The notes under the pieces were generated by a model, which did not search any database, was not told the origin of the DNA, and saw only the letters and a list, made by a program, of their open reading frames with translations. Source: Streptomyces sp. ISL-87 (GTDB taxonomy: Bacteria; Actinomycetota; Actinomycetes; Streptomycetales; Streptomycetaceae). Taken from it: DNA of 64,000 bases. Location: assembly GCF_018614095.1 (NCBI RefSeq), contig NZ_JAGGOY010000024.1, forward strand, positions 1-64,000. The letters are read 5' to 3'. The translations under genes were made by a program, and so were the position numbers. Each line of letters starts with the position of its first letter. The stretch's first letter is position 1. Of the stretch, positions 36,810 to 45,742 are shown piece after piece.

Positions 36810-37055
36810 CTACGGCGATGCGGGAGTCGTGGACGGAGACGGCCAGGAGTAGTCGTAGGCGGGGGGATTCCACGGCTCGGGCGTGGGCTCCGGTTTGAAG
36901 GGGCCCGCCCGGTTGGCCATGAGCAACAGTATGGTTCCGGCGAAGAGCAGGCTGATGACGATCAGTGCTCGTCCCACCGGGTTGGCGGGGTTGTAGTAAT
37001 AGCGCCTCGACCACTTGCTGCGCTTGAAGATCGGCTCATCGTCGTCGTACTGCAC
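36810..37055 (-). CDS. Small hypothetical membrane protein
   Basis: An 81-residue protein: an acidic and Tyr-rich cytoplasmic N-terminus (MQYDDDEPIFKRSKWSRRYYYNP), one strong membrane helix (ALIVISLLFAGTILLLMA, about residues 30-47) and a Pro-rich tail (KPEPTPEPWNPPAYDY). The family is known in streptomycetes but has no assigned role. It lies 24 bp after the antiporter start and on the same strand, so it is downstream of that operon. Confidence 0.7.
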   Translation of the reverse strand: MQYDDDEPIFKRSKWSRRYYYNPANPVGRALIVISLLFAGTILLLMANRAGPFKPEPTPEPWNPPAYDYSWPSPSTTPASP

Positions 37056-37079
37056 GGATGGTTCCTTTCGTGAGGTGGC

Positions 37080-38378
37080 TTACGCGAGGGCGAAGTAGCG
37101 CAGCCAGATGTAGAGGGCCGCGATGGCGGTGGTTGCGGCCGTGACGACCAGGCCGTATTTGGTGAACTGCCAGAAGGTGATGGGCTGGCGGTTACGTTCG
37201 GCGATGCCGAGGACGACGACGTTGGCGGAAGCGCCGATGGCGGTGGCGTTGCCGCCGAGGTCGGCGCCCAACGCCAGGGCCCACCACATGACGTGGTCGC
37301 TGTCGCCGCCCATCGACCGGACGAGGTCGCTGGTGATGGGAGCCATCGTCGCGACGTACGGGATGTTGTCGACCACCCCGGAGAGCACGGTGGAGGCGCC
37401 GAGCATGAGCATGGAGCCGCTCAGCTCCTGGCCGCCGATGGCGCTCGCCAGAGCGTCGGAGACCTCATTGATGACACCGGTGTCGATGAGGCCGCCGATC
37501 ATGATGAACAGGCCGGCGAAGAAGGCGAGCGTGGGCCATTCGACCTCGGCCAGCACATCGCGGGTCTCCACGGTGGAGATGGCGACGAGGAGACCGGCGC
37601 CGAGGAGGGCGACGATGCTGGGTTCGTAATGCAGGACGGGGTGGAGGACGAATCCGGCGACGACGAGGGCGAGGACGATCAGGCCCTGGACGAGGAGCCG
37701 TGGGTCCTTGATGGCCTCCCTCTCCTCCAGTTCCGTGATCTCGGCGGCGCAGGTCTCGTCGTAGACGAAGGACTTGCGGAACAGCCAGCGGCACAGCCCG
37801 ATGAGGACGACCACGAGCACCGCGCACAGGGGTGCGAGGTGGACGAGGAAGTCGTTGAAGGTCAGGCCGGCGCGGCTGGCGATGATGATGTTCGGCGGGT
37901 CACCGACGAGGGTGGAGGCACCGCCGATGTTGGAGGCCAGCACCTCGGCGATCAGGAACGGCGCGGCGGGCAGGTTCAGGCGTTCGCAGACCAGCAGGGT
38001 GACCGGGACGACGAGCAGCACGGTGGTGACGTTGTCGAGCAGGGCCGAGGCCATCGCGGTGATGACGATGAGCATGACCATGACCCGGAAGGGCCTGGCC
38101 TTGGCCTTCTTGACGGACCAGATGGCCAGGTACTCGAACATGCCGGTCTTCTTCAGCACGCCGACGATCATCATCATGCCCAGGAGCAGGAAGATGACGT
38201 TCCAGTCGACGCCGGAGTTCTCGGAGTAGAACGCCGAGACGTCGTCGGTCGCACCGATCGCCAGCATCAGGCCGGCGCCGCCGAGGGCGGCGGCGACCCG
38301 GTGGATCTTCTCGCTGATGATCAGGGCGTAAGTGCCGAGGAAGACGGCGATCGCCGCCCAGCTGTGCCAGTCGTTCAC
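37080..38378 (-). CDS. NhaD/ArsB-type sodium/proton antiporter
   Basis: A 432-residue membrane protein of the ion-transporter (IT) superfamily. Twelve or so hydrophobic helices; the hallmark loops are VITAMASALLDNVTTVLLVVPVT and IAEVLASNIGGASTLVGDPPNIIIA in the first half and VLSGVVDNIPYVATMAPI with ADLGGNATAIGASANVVVLG in the second. These match NhaD-type Na+/H+ antiporters and related ArsB-like carriers. A GTG start is used. It follows the CBS and CPA1 genes on the same strand and probably forms one operon with them. Confidence 0.85.
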   Translation of the reverse strand: MNDWHSWAAIAVFLGTYALIISEKIHRVAAALGGAGLMLAIGATDDVSAFYSENSGVDWNVIFLLLGMMMIVGVLKKTGMFEYLAIWSVKKAKARPFRVMVMLIVITAMASALLDNVTTVLLVVPVTLLVCERLNLPAAPFLIAEVLASNIGGASTLVGDPPNIIIASRAGLTFNDFLVHLAPLCAVLVVVLIGLCRWLFRKSFVYDETCAAEITELEEREAIKDPRLLVQGLIVLALVVAGFVLHPVLHYEPSIVALLGAGLLVAISTVETRDVLAEVEWPTLAFFAGLFIMIGGLIDTGVINEVSDALASAIGGQELSGSMLMLGASTVLSGVVDNIPYVATMAPITSDLVRSMGGDSDHVMWWALALGADLGGNATAIGASANVVVLGIAERNRQPITFWQFTKYGLVVTAATTAIAALYIWLRYFALA

Positions 38379-38399
38379 GGGGCTCCAGTCGTACGGGGG

Positions 38400-38870
38400 T
38401 CAGGGTGTCGGCGGAGTGACGTCGAGAAGCCGGTCGAGGAGATGCGTGGCCGTGATGACCCCGAGGAGCCGTGGGCCCTCTTTGTCCTGCTCGACCACGG
38501 CGACCAGCGGGCTGCGCTGCTGCGCCATGAGGGTCGCCACCTCCAGCGCGGTGTCGTCGGGCGCAGCCACGGGTGGCTGCGGGGACTTGGCCGGCAGGCA
38601 CTCGCCGACGGTGCGTCCGCGCAGGGCCGCGCACAGCCCGTCGGCATGGCGTTCGTCGATGACCGCTGCCAGGGTCGGGTCCTCGAGGACGTACTCCGGC
38701 ACCAGGACCCGGATCATCTGGGAGGCGGGCAGGATCGCTTTCGGGGCGCCCCGCCCGTCCAGGACCAGCAGCCCTGGCAGCCGGTGCTCGGCCATCAGCC
38801 GGGCTGCATCCAGGGCATCGGTGTCGGTGGTGACGCTCTCGTACTGGACTGCCAGGTCACGTGCGCGCAT
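38400..38870 (-). CDS. CBS-domain pair protein
   Basis: A 156-residue protein made of two CBS motifs (about residues 1-60 and 95-150: DTDALDAARLMAEHRLPGLLVLDGRG, and DDTALEVATLMAQQRSPLVAVVEQD with GVITATHLLD). CBS pairs bind adenosine nucleotides. It overlaps the CPA1 antiporter by 14 bp and precedes the NhaD-type gene by 21 bp, so it may control one of the two by sensing energy state. Confidence 0.85.
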   Translation of the reverse strand: MRARDLAVQYESVTTDTDALDAARLMAEHRLPGLLVLDGRGAPKAILPASQMIRVLVPEYVLEDPTLAAVIDERHADGLCAALRGRTVGECLPAKSPQPPVAAPDDTALEVATLMAQQRSPLVAVVEQDKEGPRLLGVITATHLLDRLLDVTPPTP

Positions 38871-40125
38871 GGGCTGTTCCCTTCGCCTGGGGTTCGGTGT
38901 GGTGCTCAGCCTCGTCCGCGTCCGGGATGCCGACCAGGTCGTTGACGCGGAACATACGGGCGACCGGAACGTCTGTGCTGCTGTGCGCGATGATCGAGAA
39001 CGCGATGCACACCGCGATCAGGGTGTAGGCCTGCTCGGCCTGCGGGATGCCGGACTGGAGTACCAGCAGCCCGTATACCACCGAGGCGAACCCCTTGGGC
39101 CCGAACCAGGCCGCAGCCAGCTTCTCCCGGCGGTCGAAGTGCGTCCCGATGAGCGACAGCAGCAGCGACGCCGGCCGGATCAGCGCGATCGCCAGAATCA
39201 CGGCCACGTACCCGCCGAGCGGCAGGTCGCCGAACAGCCGCGGAGTCAGGAGCGCCCCGAAGACCAGTAGGGCCGCGAACTTGGCCAGCTCGGCGAGGGC
39301 TTCCCCGAGCGGCTCGAACGCGTGCTTGGACTCGGGCGATACGGAGGCCAGCACCGCGCCCGCCGAGAACGCGGCGAGGTAGGGGTTGGCGTGGGTGAGG
39401 TGGCAGGCCGCGTAGAGGATCACGCCGGTCGCCAGCGGCAGCAGAGGCTGGAGCTTCGGCTCGGCCCCCAGCAGCCGGAACCGTACGAGCCCGCTGACCA
39501 GCAGCGGCAGCACGACACCGAACGCGAGCCCGAGAGCCAGCTCAAGCACGATCTTCGACGCCGATGCCTCGGCCGAACCGGCAGCTGAACCGGCCGAACC
39601 CGCGGCCGGGCCGGCGGCCGCGATCAGGAGCAGCACGACGGGCAGCGCGAGGCCGTCGTTGATGCCGCTCTCCACGTTCAGCAGCTGCCGCAGCCGGGCC
39701 GGGACCTCCTTGCGCCCGACGATCGCCGAGGCGAACACGGGGTCGGTCGGCGCGAGTACCGCGCCCACGAGGAAGGAGGTCGTCCAGTCCAGCCCCACCA
39801 GGTAGTGCGTGACCAGCGCCATGAACACGAACGCGAGCGGCATCCCCAGCCCCAGTGCGCGTGCCGGGTTCTTCCAGGCGCTGCGCAGGGCGGGGAAGGA
39901 GACGTGCATGCCATCGGTGAACAGCACCGCGAACAGGGCGAGGTCGGCGGTGACGGCGACGATGTCGCTGTCCGGGGTGATGTGGATCAGCCCGAGGAAC
40001 CCATCGCTGACCAGGGCGCCGCCGACGAGGAAGAGGAAGGAGGTGGAAAGGACCGTGCGGGCGGCGAGCCCGGACAGCAGCACCGCGACCAGCAGGGCCA
40101 CACCGAAAACCGCGACAAGCACCAT
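38857..40125 (-). CDS. CPA1-family cation/proton antiporter
   Basis: A 422-residue Na+/H+ (or K+/H+) exchanger with about 12 helices. Features: VGGALVSDGFLGLIHI, the ADLALFAVLFTDGMHV helix, the ion-binding ND pair analogue in VGAVLAPTDPVFASAIV and LLNVESGINDGLALPVVL, and AWFGPKGFASVVYGLLVL. A Gly/Ala/Ser-rich insert (about residues 153-170) is low complexity. I start at the ATG at 40125; the frame extends upstream but without conserved sequence. It is first in the antiporter operon. Confidence 0.88.
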   Translation of the reverse strand: MVLVAVFGVALLVAVLLSGLAARTVLSTSFLFLVGGALVSDGFLGLIHITPDSDIVAVTADLALFAVLFTDGMHVSFPALRSAWKNPARALGLGMPLAFVFMALVTHYLVGLDWTTSFLVGAVLAPTDPVFASAIVGRKEVPARLRQLLNVESGINDGLALPVVLLLIAAAGPAAGSAGSAAGSAEASASKIVLELALGLAFGVVLPLLVSGLVRFRLLGAEPKLQPLLPLATGVILYAACHLTHANPYLAAFSAGAVLASVSPESKHAFEPLGEALAELAKFAALLVFGALLTPRLFGDLPLGGYVAVILAIALIRPASLLLSLIGTHFDRREKLAAAWFGPKGFASVVYGLLVLQSGIPQAEQAYTLIAVCIAFSIIAHSSTDVPVARMFRVNDLVGIPDADEAEHHTEPQAKGTAHART

Positions 40126-40324
40126 GACGAACGCCCCCGATCGGAAAAAGAGACCTATCCCTTGTTCGCCGACCAGGCTTCCCGGCACACCGCAACCGAT
40201 CTTATGTGTTCTTGATGCGTCATTGACAGGACCTTGATGACCGGAAATCCGGCCCCGCCGTTGCCGGAGTCCGGCAACGGATTCGCGAGTCAATCGCCAA
40301 GGCCGCCCGCACCACGCTGGCGTG

Positions 40325-41386
40325 TCACAGATCCTTGGCAGGCCAGTCGAAGAGCCGGGCGCCGATGACGGCGGTCTGGAGCGTGTAGCGGTGGGCCGGG
40401 TCGGCGGGGTTGGCGCCCGTGAACTGGTGGATGCGCTCCAGGCGGTAGGTGAAGGCCCGCACGCTCAGGCTCAGCCGCCGCGCCGCCTCGGTCGCATTGC
40501 AGCCGGAGTCGAAGTACGCGATCAGCGTCTCCAGCATCGGGCCGGCCCCGCCACGCGCCTGCGTCAACGGCCCCAGCGTGCTCAGGACCAGATCGGCCAT
40601 GGCTTGCCGGTCCCGCGTCAGGACCGGATACACCAGCAGATCGGAGGCGCGGAGCACCGGGTCCTCGATGTGCATGCGGTCGGCCAGTTCGAGCGCGTTC
40701 AGCGCCTCCTCGTAGGAATGGACGACCCCGCCCGCGCCCGCGTGCGGACGGCCGATGGCCACCCGGCCGCCGTCGGTGCCGGCGTGCGCCTGTTTGGCGA
40801 AGTACATGAGGACGTCGTCCTGGTCGGCCGGTGCCACGCAGATGAGGCGGCCTTCCTTCGTGGTGAGCAGGATCCGCCGGTTCCCGAAGCGTCCCACCAG
40901 GGCCCGTTCCACGCGCTGGACCGCCGGGTGGATGTCGTCGTACGCCTGCGCCCCCTCGGCGACCGCGACCGCGTGCGTGTGCGAGAGCAGCAGCCCGAAC
41001 CGCTCGGCGCGTTCGGCAAGGCGGCCGGGATCGCTGCGGCCGTACAAGAGATCGTCGATGAACTCCCTCCGGGCCGCCTCCTCCTTCCGTACGGCCACCA
41101 ACTGCGCCCGCTCGTGCCCTTCGGCGAGGGCGTCGACGACCTGCTCGACGGCGGCGAGCACCCGGTCGAGGGGTGCGCGGGGCAAGTCGGGGCAGGCGGT
41201 ACGGGTGGTCGACAGGTGCTGTCGGACCAGTGCCCGCAGCCCGAATCCGGCCTCGGCAGCCCTCTCGCCCACCGCCCGGCGCGACTCCAGTTCTTCGCGG
41301 GTGAGTCGACGGCCGGTCTCGCAGACCTCGGCCAGGATCCGGACGAAGCCGTCGAGATGGTCCTCGGGTATGTCCCGCCCTGCCAC
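40325..41386 (-). CDS. PucR/CdaR-type transcriptional regulator
   Basis: A 353-residue regulator. The C-terminal helix-turn-helix (LIAYFDSGCNATEAARRLSLSVRAFTYRLERIHQFTG) is the PucR-C/HTH-30 type; the middle has a GGDEF-like RILLTTKEGRLICVAPA domain, and the N-terminus is helical. The GTG start at 41386 has AGGAG eight bases upstream; the longer frame to 41470 lacks this. It lies upstream of the antiporter operon on the same strand with a 199-bp gap, and may control that operon, but no operator is evident. Confidence 0.85.
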   Translation of the reverse strand: MAGRDIPEDHLDGFVRILAEVCETGRRLTREELESRRAVGERAAEAGFGLRALVRQHLSTTRTACPDLPRAPLDRVLAAVEQVVDALAEGHERAQLVAVRKEEAARREFIDDLLYGRSDPGRLAERAERFGLLLSHTHAVAVAEGAQAYDDIHPAVQRVERALVGRFGNRRILLTTKEGRLICVAPADQDDVLMYFAKQAHAGTDGGRVAIGRPHAGAGGVVHSYEEALNALELADRMHIEDPVLRASDLLVYPVLTRDRQAMADLVLSTLGPLTQARGGAGPMLETLIAYFDSGCNATEAARRLSLSVRAFTYRLERIHQFTGANPADPAHRYTLQTAVIGARLFDWPAKDL

Positions 41387-41656
41387 GGAGTCTCCTGGAT
41401 TTGATGCGCTGCTTGCGCGTTCTTGACGTACAGCCGTCAAGGGTGGCAGACCATCACGTTCAGTCCGCACTCGGCATCAAGATGCCGTGAAGACTGCCGC
41501 TGTCCGGCAATGCCGAAGGCTGTGCCCTCTTGCCAGGATGGGTGCGGGGGGACACGGGGGATGGTCCCGGTGCCGGGAAGCGGAAACGCCCCCGGCGCCG
41601 GCACCCACCCCGACGCCCCGGCCCGACAGGCAGCCAAGAACGAAGGGGCGGGAACA

Positions 41657-42042
41657 GTGCACGAGTTCATCGAGACCGCCCTGGAATTCCCCGCCGGGAG
41701 CTTCACCATCGCGCTTGCCGTGGTGGTCGCGTACCGGCTGATCGTCCTGTGCGGCTTCGTCGAGCACGACGCGTGGGAATCCGACGCCGGGTCCGGGTCC
41801 GCCGCTCTCGGGACGCTGGGGTCCCGCTCACCGTCTTCGCCTCGATGCTGATCGTCGTCGCCTTGTTCACCAGCCTCGCCGGCACCGCGCTGTCCGATCG
41901 TCCCGGCCTGGGCGGTGGCACCGCCTTCGTACTGCTCGCTCTTGCGCTGCTTGCCGCCCGCGCCGCCGCAGGCCTGCTTGTACGTCCGCTACGCGCCGTG
42001 TGTTCCAGCCTGACGATCCGCCGCCTTCGCGACAGGACTTAA
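41657..42042 (+). pseudogene. NfeD/DUF1449-type membrane protein with apparent frameshift
   Basis: HEFIETALEFPAGSFTIALAVVVAYRLIVLCGF begins a small membrane protein of a type often found before flotillin genes. In another frame, VPLTVFASMLIVVALFTSLAGTALSD, then FVLLALALLAARAAAGLLVRPLRAV continues it. One extra G in the run at 41809-41813 joins the halves. The C-terminal OB domain (about 60 residues) and the usual flotillin neighbour are absent, and unrelated coding sequence follows directly, so the gene is probably truncated even after correction. GTG start, with aggggcgg nearby. Confidence 0.55.
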
Positions 42043-42393
42043 TCGGCGATCGAGCCCGTCCGGCATGGCTTCGACCTGGCCGTCGAGGCCACCGGCCGGG
42101 TCGACCAGCTCGCCCTCGCCGTCAAGTCCCTTGCCCCGGAAGGGATCTGCGAGTCCGCGGGCAACCACTTCCGGCCCGGCGAACTGCCCCTGCTCGACAT
42201 GTACCTCACCGGCGTCACCCTGCGTATCGCCCGCGACAACGTCCGGGCCCACATCCCCGACGCCCTCGACCTCGCCCGCACCGGCACCGTAAGCCCCGCG
42301 CGGGTCGTCTCCCACGTCCTGGACTGGGAGCAGCTTCCGGAAGCGCTGCCCGAGAAACACCTCAAGCCCGTATTCGTCCGCGCCGACGCCTGA
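42043..42393 (+). pseudogene. Zinc-type alcohol dehydrogenase, C-terminal remnant
   Basis: About 116 residues from RHGFDLAVEATGRVDQLALAVKSLAPEGICESAG to VVSHVLDWEQLPEALPEKHLKPVFVRA match the last part of an MDR-family (GroES-like) alcohol dehydrogenase: end of the Rossmann fold and the return to the catalytic domain. The first two-thirds, including the zinc ligands, are missing. It begins directly after the stop of the preceding fragment. Confidence 0.7.
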
Positions 42394-42449
42394 CCGCATC
42401 CCGAGCCGCTCCGTCACGCTCTGCAACACACGAGGGTCAAGGTCTCGTG

Positions 42450-42570
42450 TCAGTGGGCGTGGCCGTCGTTGTGGGCGGTGGCTTGGGTGTGGGCTGGGTG
42501 GCGGGCCGCTTCCTCGCGCAGTCCGAGGAAGGCGAGGGCGGCGGCCACGAGGACGGCCAGGCCGACTCTA
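42450..42570 (-). pseudogene. MFS transporter, C-terminal tail remnant
   Basis: About 38 residues, VGLAVLVAAALAFLGLREEAARHP followed by a His-rich end (HTQATAHNDGHAH), look like the final membrane helix and tail of an MFS transporter. The rest is absent; the ferredoxin gene begins to overlap at 42568. The family call rests on little sequence. Confidence 0.35.
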
Positions 42571-42789
42571 CGAGGTGGTGGAGGATCCCCGCTCCGTGCT
42601 GGTGATGACCGAGGCCGGGCACACTCCGGCAGCGAGGCGGACTGCCGCGAGGTGCTCCTGCGGCGGCCGGGCGTTCAGCAGGACGACCAGGCCTTCGTCC
42701 TCGTCCTGGTCGAAGACCTCCGGGGCGGTCAGGGCGCACATTCCGGCACCGAGGCACCGGTCGCGGTCGCGGTCGACACGGACGTCCAT
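42568..42789 (-). CDS. 3Fe-4S ferredoxin (P450 partner)
   Basis: A 73-residue ferredoxin of the small actinobacterial type: CLGAGMCALTAPEVFDQDEDEGLV and the later GVCPASVI. The spacing C-x5-C ... CP gives three cluster cysteines, as in 3Fe-4S proteins that pass electrons to P450s. It lies 4 bp after the P450 remnant, its former partner. The last residues (TSTERGSSTTS) run into the next remnant, so the natural C-terminus may have been replaced. The core is intact and could still work with another P450. Confidence 0.8.
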   Translation of the reverse strand: MDVRVDRDRDRCLGAGMCALTAPEVFDQDEDEGLVVLLNARPPQEHLAAVRLAAGVCPASVITSTERGSSTTS

Positions 42790-42793
42790 GGGA

Positions 42794-43003
42794 TCAGCCC
42801 TCGTCCCAGGTGACCGGCAACCGGTGCACGCCGTAGATGTTCATGTTGGTCCGCAGTGGTACTGCCTCGGCCGGCACGTCAAGGCGCAGCGTGGGGAACC
42901 GGTCGAGCAGCGCGGGCAGGGCCACCGTCATCTCGACGCGGGCCAGTTGCTGGCCCAGGCACTGGTGGATCCCGTGCCCGAAGCCAAGATGTCCCGTGGT
43001 GTG
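42794..43003 (-). pseudogene. Cytochrome P450, C-terminal remnant
   Basis: About 68 residues: [41 protein letters not shown], the heme-binding loop with its Cys, followed by the normal end. Everything before (about 330 residues, including I-helix and ExxR) is missing, with the break at about 43003. It directly precedes the ferredoxin gene. Confidence 0.85.
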
Positions 43004-43021
43004 GCTTGAGAGGAGCGGCCG

Positions 43022-43813
43022 TTACCGCTTGGCCGTACGGCCGAAGGAAGAACGCGCCCAGACGTAGCCGACGAGGGTGAGGCCGATGCACCAGGCGAGC
43101 GCGGCGTACCCGCTGTTGCCGATCTCCGTGCCCATCAGCAGGCCACGCAGGGTCTCGATGACCGGGGTGAAGGGCTGGTACTCGGCGAACCAGCGCAGGC
43201 CGGTCGGCATCGAGTCGGTCGGGACGATGGCGCTGCCCAGGAAGGGCAGGAAGGTCAGCGGCAGGGGCGTGTTGCTCGCCGACTCGGGCGTCCTGGCCAC
43301 CAGGCCGATGCCTGCGGACACCCAGGTCAGCGCCAGGGTGAGCAGGGTCAGCAGGCCCACCGCCGCGAGCCACTCGACGGGGGAGGCGTCGGGGCGGAAG
43401 CCGATGGCGAGCGCGACGCCGATCACCAGGGCGATGGCGACCAGTGTCTGGATGACACTGCCGACGACGTGCCCGGTCAGGAACGCGGCGCGCGAGATCG
43501 ACATCGTACGGAAGCGGTTCACGATCCCCTCGGTCATGTCGACGCAGACGCCGACGGCCGTGGCGACCGCCCCGGCGGTCGCGGCCATGAGGATGATGCC
43601 GGGCGCGACGTAGTCGATGTACGTGCCGCCGCCGGTGGGAGCGCCGGAGATGCCGGCGCCGAGGGCGCCTCCGAAGGCGTAGTTGAACAGCAGCAGCATC
43701 ATCACCGGCATGGCGACGACGGAGAGGGTCATCGTCGGATAGCGCAGGGCGTGCTTGAGGTTGCGCCGCAGCATGGTCATGGAGTCGCTGACGGCGTACG
43801 TGAGCGTGCTCAT
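43022..43813 (-). CDS. ABC-2 type exporter permease (DrrB-like)
   Basis: A 263-residue membrane protein with six hydrophobic segments: TLSVVAMPVMMLLLFNYAFGGALG, YIDYVAPGIILMAATAGAVATAVGV, the MTEGIVNRFRTMSISRAAFLTGHV loop, and LTLPLTFLPFLGSAIVPTDSMP near the C-terminus. It is the permease of an antibiotic-type ABC exporter. The ATG at 43813 overlaps the ATPase stop by 4 bp. Confidence 0.92.
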   Translation of the reverse strand: MSTLTYAVSDSMTMLRRNLKHALRYPTMTLSVVAMPVMMLLLFNYAFGGALGAGISGAPTGGGTYIDYVAPGIILMAATAGAVATAVGVCVDMTEGIVNRFRTMSISRAAFLTGHVVGSVIQTLVAIALVIGVALAIGFRPDASPVEWLAAVGLLTLLTLALTWVSAGIGLVARTPESASNTPLPLTFLPFLGSAIVPTDSMPTGLRWFAEYQPFTPVIETLRGLLMGTEIGNSGYAALAWCIGLTLVGYVWARSSFGRTAKR

Positions 43814-44799
43814 CGGGCCATCTCCGTGGTGGTGTCGGGGGTTCCGTGGCCGGTGAGCCTGAGGAACACGTCGTCGAGGTCGGGGGTGTGCACGGTCAGC
43901 GACTCGGCCCGGATCGCCGCGTCGTCGAGGACGTCGAGCACGGCCCGCAGGGTCGGGATGCTGCCGTCGCTGGGGATGCGCAGCGTGAGTTCCTCGGGGT
44001 CGCGTGCCGCGGCGCCGAAGCGGCGGGCGGCGACGTCGAGTTCGGCGAGGTCCGAGAAGCCCAGCTGGATGTGGCCGCCGGGGATGAGACGCTTGAGCTC
44101 GTCCGCGGTGCCTTCGGCGACCAGCCGTCCCCGGTCGAGGACGGCGATGCGGTCGGCGAGCTGGTCGGCTTCTTCCAGGTACTGCGTGGTGAGGAAGATG
44201 GTGACCCCGTCGTCGGCGACGAGCCCGCGGATGATCTCCCACATGGTGCGGCGGCTACGGGGATCGAGGCCGGTGGTCGGTTCGTCGAGGAAGATGATCC
44301 TCGGGTCGCCGACCAGGGTCATCGCCAGGTCGAGTTTGCGGCGCATGCCGCCGGAGAAGGTGGAGACGGGCTTGCGGGCGGCCTCGGAGAGCTCGAAGCG
44401 TTCCAGGAGCTCCGCCGCCCGGCGGCGGCCCTCGCGCCGGGGCAGATGCTGGAGGTCTGCCATGAGGAGCAGGTTCTCCTCCGCGGTGAGCAGGCTGTCG
44501 ACGGCGGCGAACTGGCCGGTGACACCGATGGCGGCGCGTACGCCGTCGGGCCGCTCGGCGAGGTCGTGGCCGGCGACCCGTGCCTGCCCGGCGTCGGGCG
44601 CGATGAGCGTCGACAGGATCTCGACGGTGGTGGTCTTGCCGGCTCCGTTGGGGCCCAGGAGGGCGAAGATCGTGCCCTCGGAGATGCTCAGGTCGATGCC
44701 GTTCAGGACGACCTTGTCGCCGTACGACTTGCGCAGGCCGAGGGCGGAGATGGCGGGCGGGGCCGTTGCGGTGGCTTTGGCAGCCGGTATCGCGGTCAT
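43810..44799 (-). CDS. ABC exporter ATPase (DrrA-like)
   Basis: A 329-residue ATPase: Walker A GPNGAGKTTTVEIL, signature FSGGMRRKLDLAMTL, Walker B IIFLDEPTTGLDPRSRRTMW, H-loop TQYLEEADQLADRI, and the extended C-terminal region typical of daunorubicin-resistance ATPases (VHTPDLDDVFLRLTG). With the coupled permease it would export a hydrophobic compound. The transcript probably starts at the DUF4097 or RHH gene upstream on the same strand. Confidence 0.94.
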   Translation of the reverse strand: MTAIPAAKATATAPPAISALGLRKSYGDKVVLNGIDLSISEGTIFALLGPNGAGKTTTVEILSTLIAPDAGQARVAGHDLAERPDGVRAAIGVTGQFAAVDSLLTAEENLLLMADLQHLPRREGRRRAAELLERFELSEAARKPVSTFSGGMRRKLDLAMTLVGDPRIIFLDEPTTGLDPRSRRTMWEIIRGLVADDGVTIFLTTQYLEEADQLADRIAVLDRGRLVAEGTADELKRLIPGGHIQLGFSDLAELDVAARRFGAAARDPEELTLRIPSDGSIPTLRAVLDVLDDAAIRAESLTVHTPDLDDVFLRLTGHGTPDTTTEMAR

Positions 44800-44825
44800 G
44801 GGTTCCGCTCTCCCTTCCGGGGAGG

Positions 44826-45662
44826 TCAGGCGCGACGGATCACGATGTCGCCGACGCCGGTACGGGCATGGATCTCGACGGTCTGGTCGGAGGCGCCGGG
44901 GCCTTCGGCGGCCCCGAGCGCGTTGCGGACCGTGCCGAACTTGGAGTTGACGTCCAGCCAGGCCGCGGTGGACTCGCGGATGCCGATCTCCAGGTCGCCG
45001 ACGGCGGTCTGAAGCTGGATCACGCCCCGGGCCACGTCGTTGACGCTGATGGCGCCGTTGGCGGACTTGGCCTCGACCGAGGCGTGAGCGACGCCGACGG
45101 TGATGCGGCCGTTGGAGGAGTTGACCTTCAGGTCACCGGTGATCTCGCCGATCGTGGTCTCGCCGTTGCCGTTCTTGACGGTGGCGGCTCCCACGATCTC
45201 GCCCATGTCGATCCGGCCAGCGCCGTAGATCTCGGCGTTGCCTTCCGCCCGGTCGACGCGGATGTCGCCGTGGCTGGTGCGCAGGTTCGTGCTGCCCGCC
45301 TCGTCGAGCCGGATGTCGCCGAGCGAGGTCTTGACGCGGCACTCGCCGAGCGGTCCCTCGCAGATGTAGTCACCCATGGGGGAGGTGCTGCGGATGTGCG
45401 ATCCGGCGGGAAGTTCGACGGTCACGTCGATCGATCCGTGCTTGCCGAACAAGCCACGCTTCTTGGGTCCCTTGACGGTGAGCGTGCCGTTGGCGTATGT
45501 GACGTTCGTCTGCTGGACCACCCGTACGTCGGCGTCATCGGTGCCATTGCTCGGCAGCACCTCGATGACCGTGTCCTGGCGCTTGCTCGCGGTGATCCGG
45601 ACGTTGCCGACCTCGAACTCGAGGACCGCGGTGATGGGTTCGGGGGTTTCGTAAGAAGGCAT
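44826..45662 (-). CDS. DUF4097-family beta-helix protein
   Basis: A 278-residue protein made of repeated short beta strands (GDIRLDEAGSTNLRTSHGDIRVDRAEGNAEIYGAG and so on), the DUF4097 pattern that folds as a beta solenoid. It has no signal peptide or membrane helix. It lies 26 bp before the DrrA gene and 80 bp after the RHH gene, an arrangement common in Streptomyces. The function is unknown; a scaffold or sensor for the exporter is possible. Confidence 0.85.
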   Translation of the reverse strand: MPSYETPEPITAVLEFEVGNVRITASKRQDTVIEVLPSNGTDDADVRVVQQTNVTYANGTLTVKGPKKRGLFGKHGSIDVTVELPAGSHIRSTSPMGDYICEGPLGECRVKTSLGDIRLDEAGSTNLRTSHGDIRVDRAEGNAEIYGAGRIDMGEIVGAATVKNGNGETTIGEITGDLKVNSSNGRITVGVAHASVEAKSANGAISVNDVARGVIQLQTAVGDLEIGIRESTAAWLDVNSKFGTVRNALGAAEGPGASDQTVEIHARTGVGDIVIRRA

Positions 45663-45742
45663 GGCTGTCCCGTCCTCTTGACTCTGGAGTGTGTTTCCGC
45701 AGGTGGGGCGGCAGTGCGTGGTGAGGGAGTGAGGGGCTCCGG

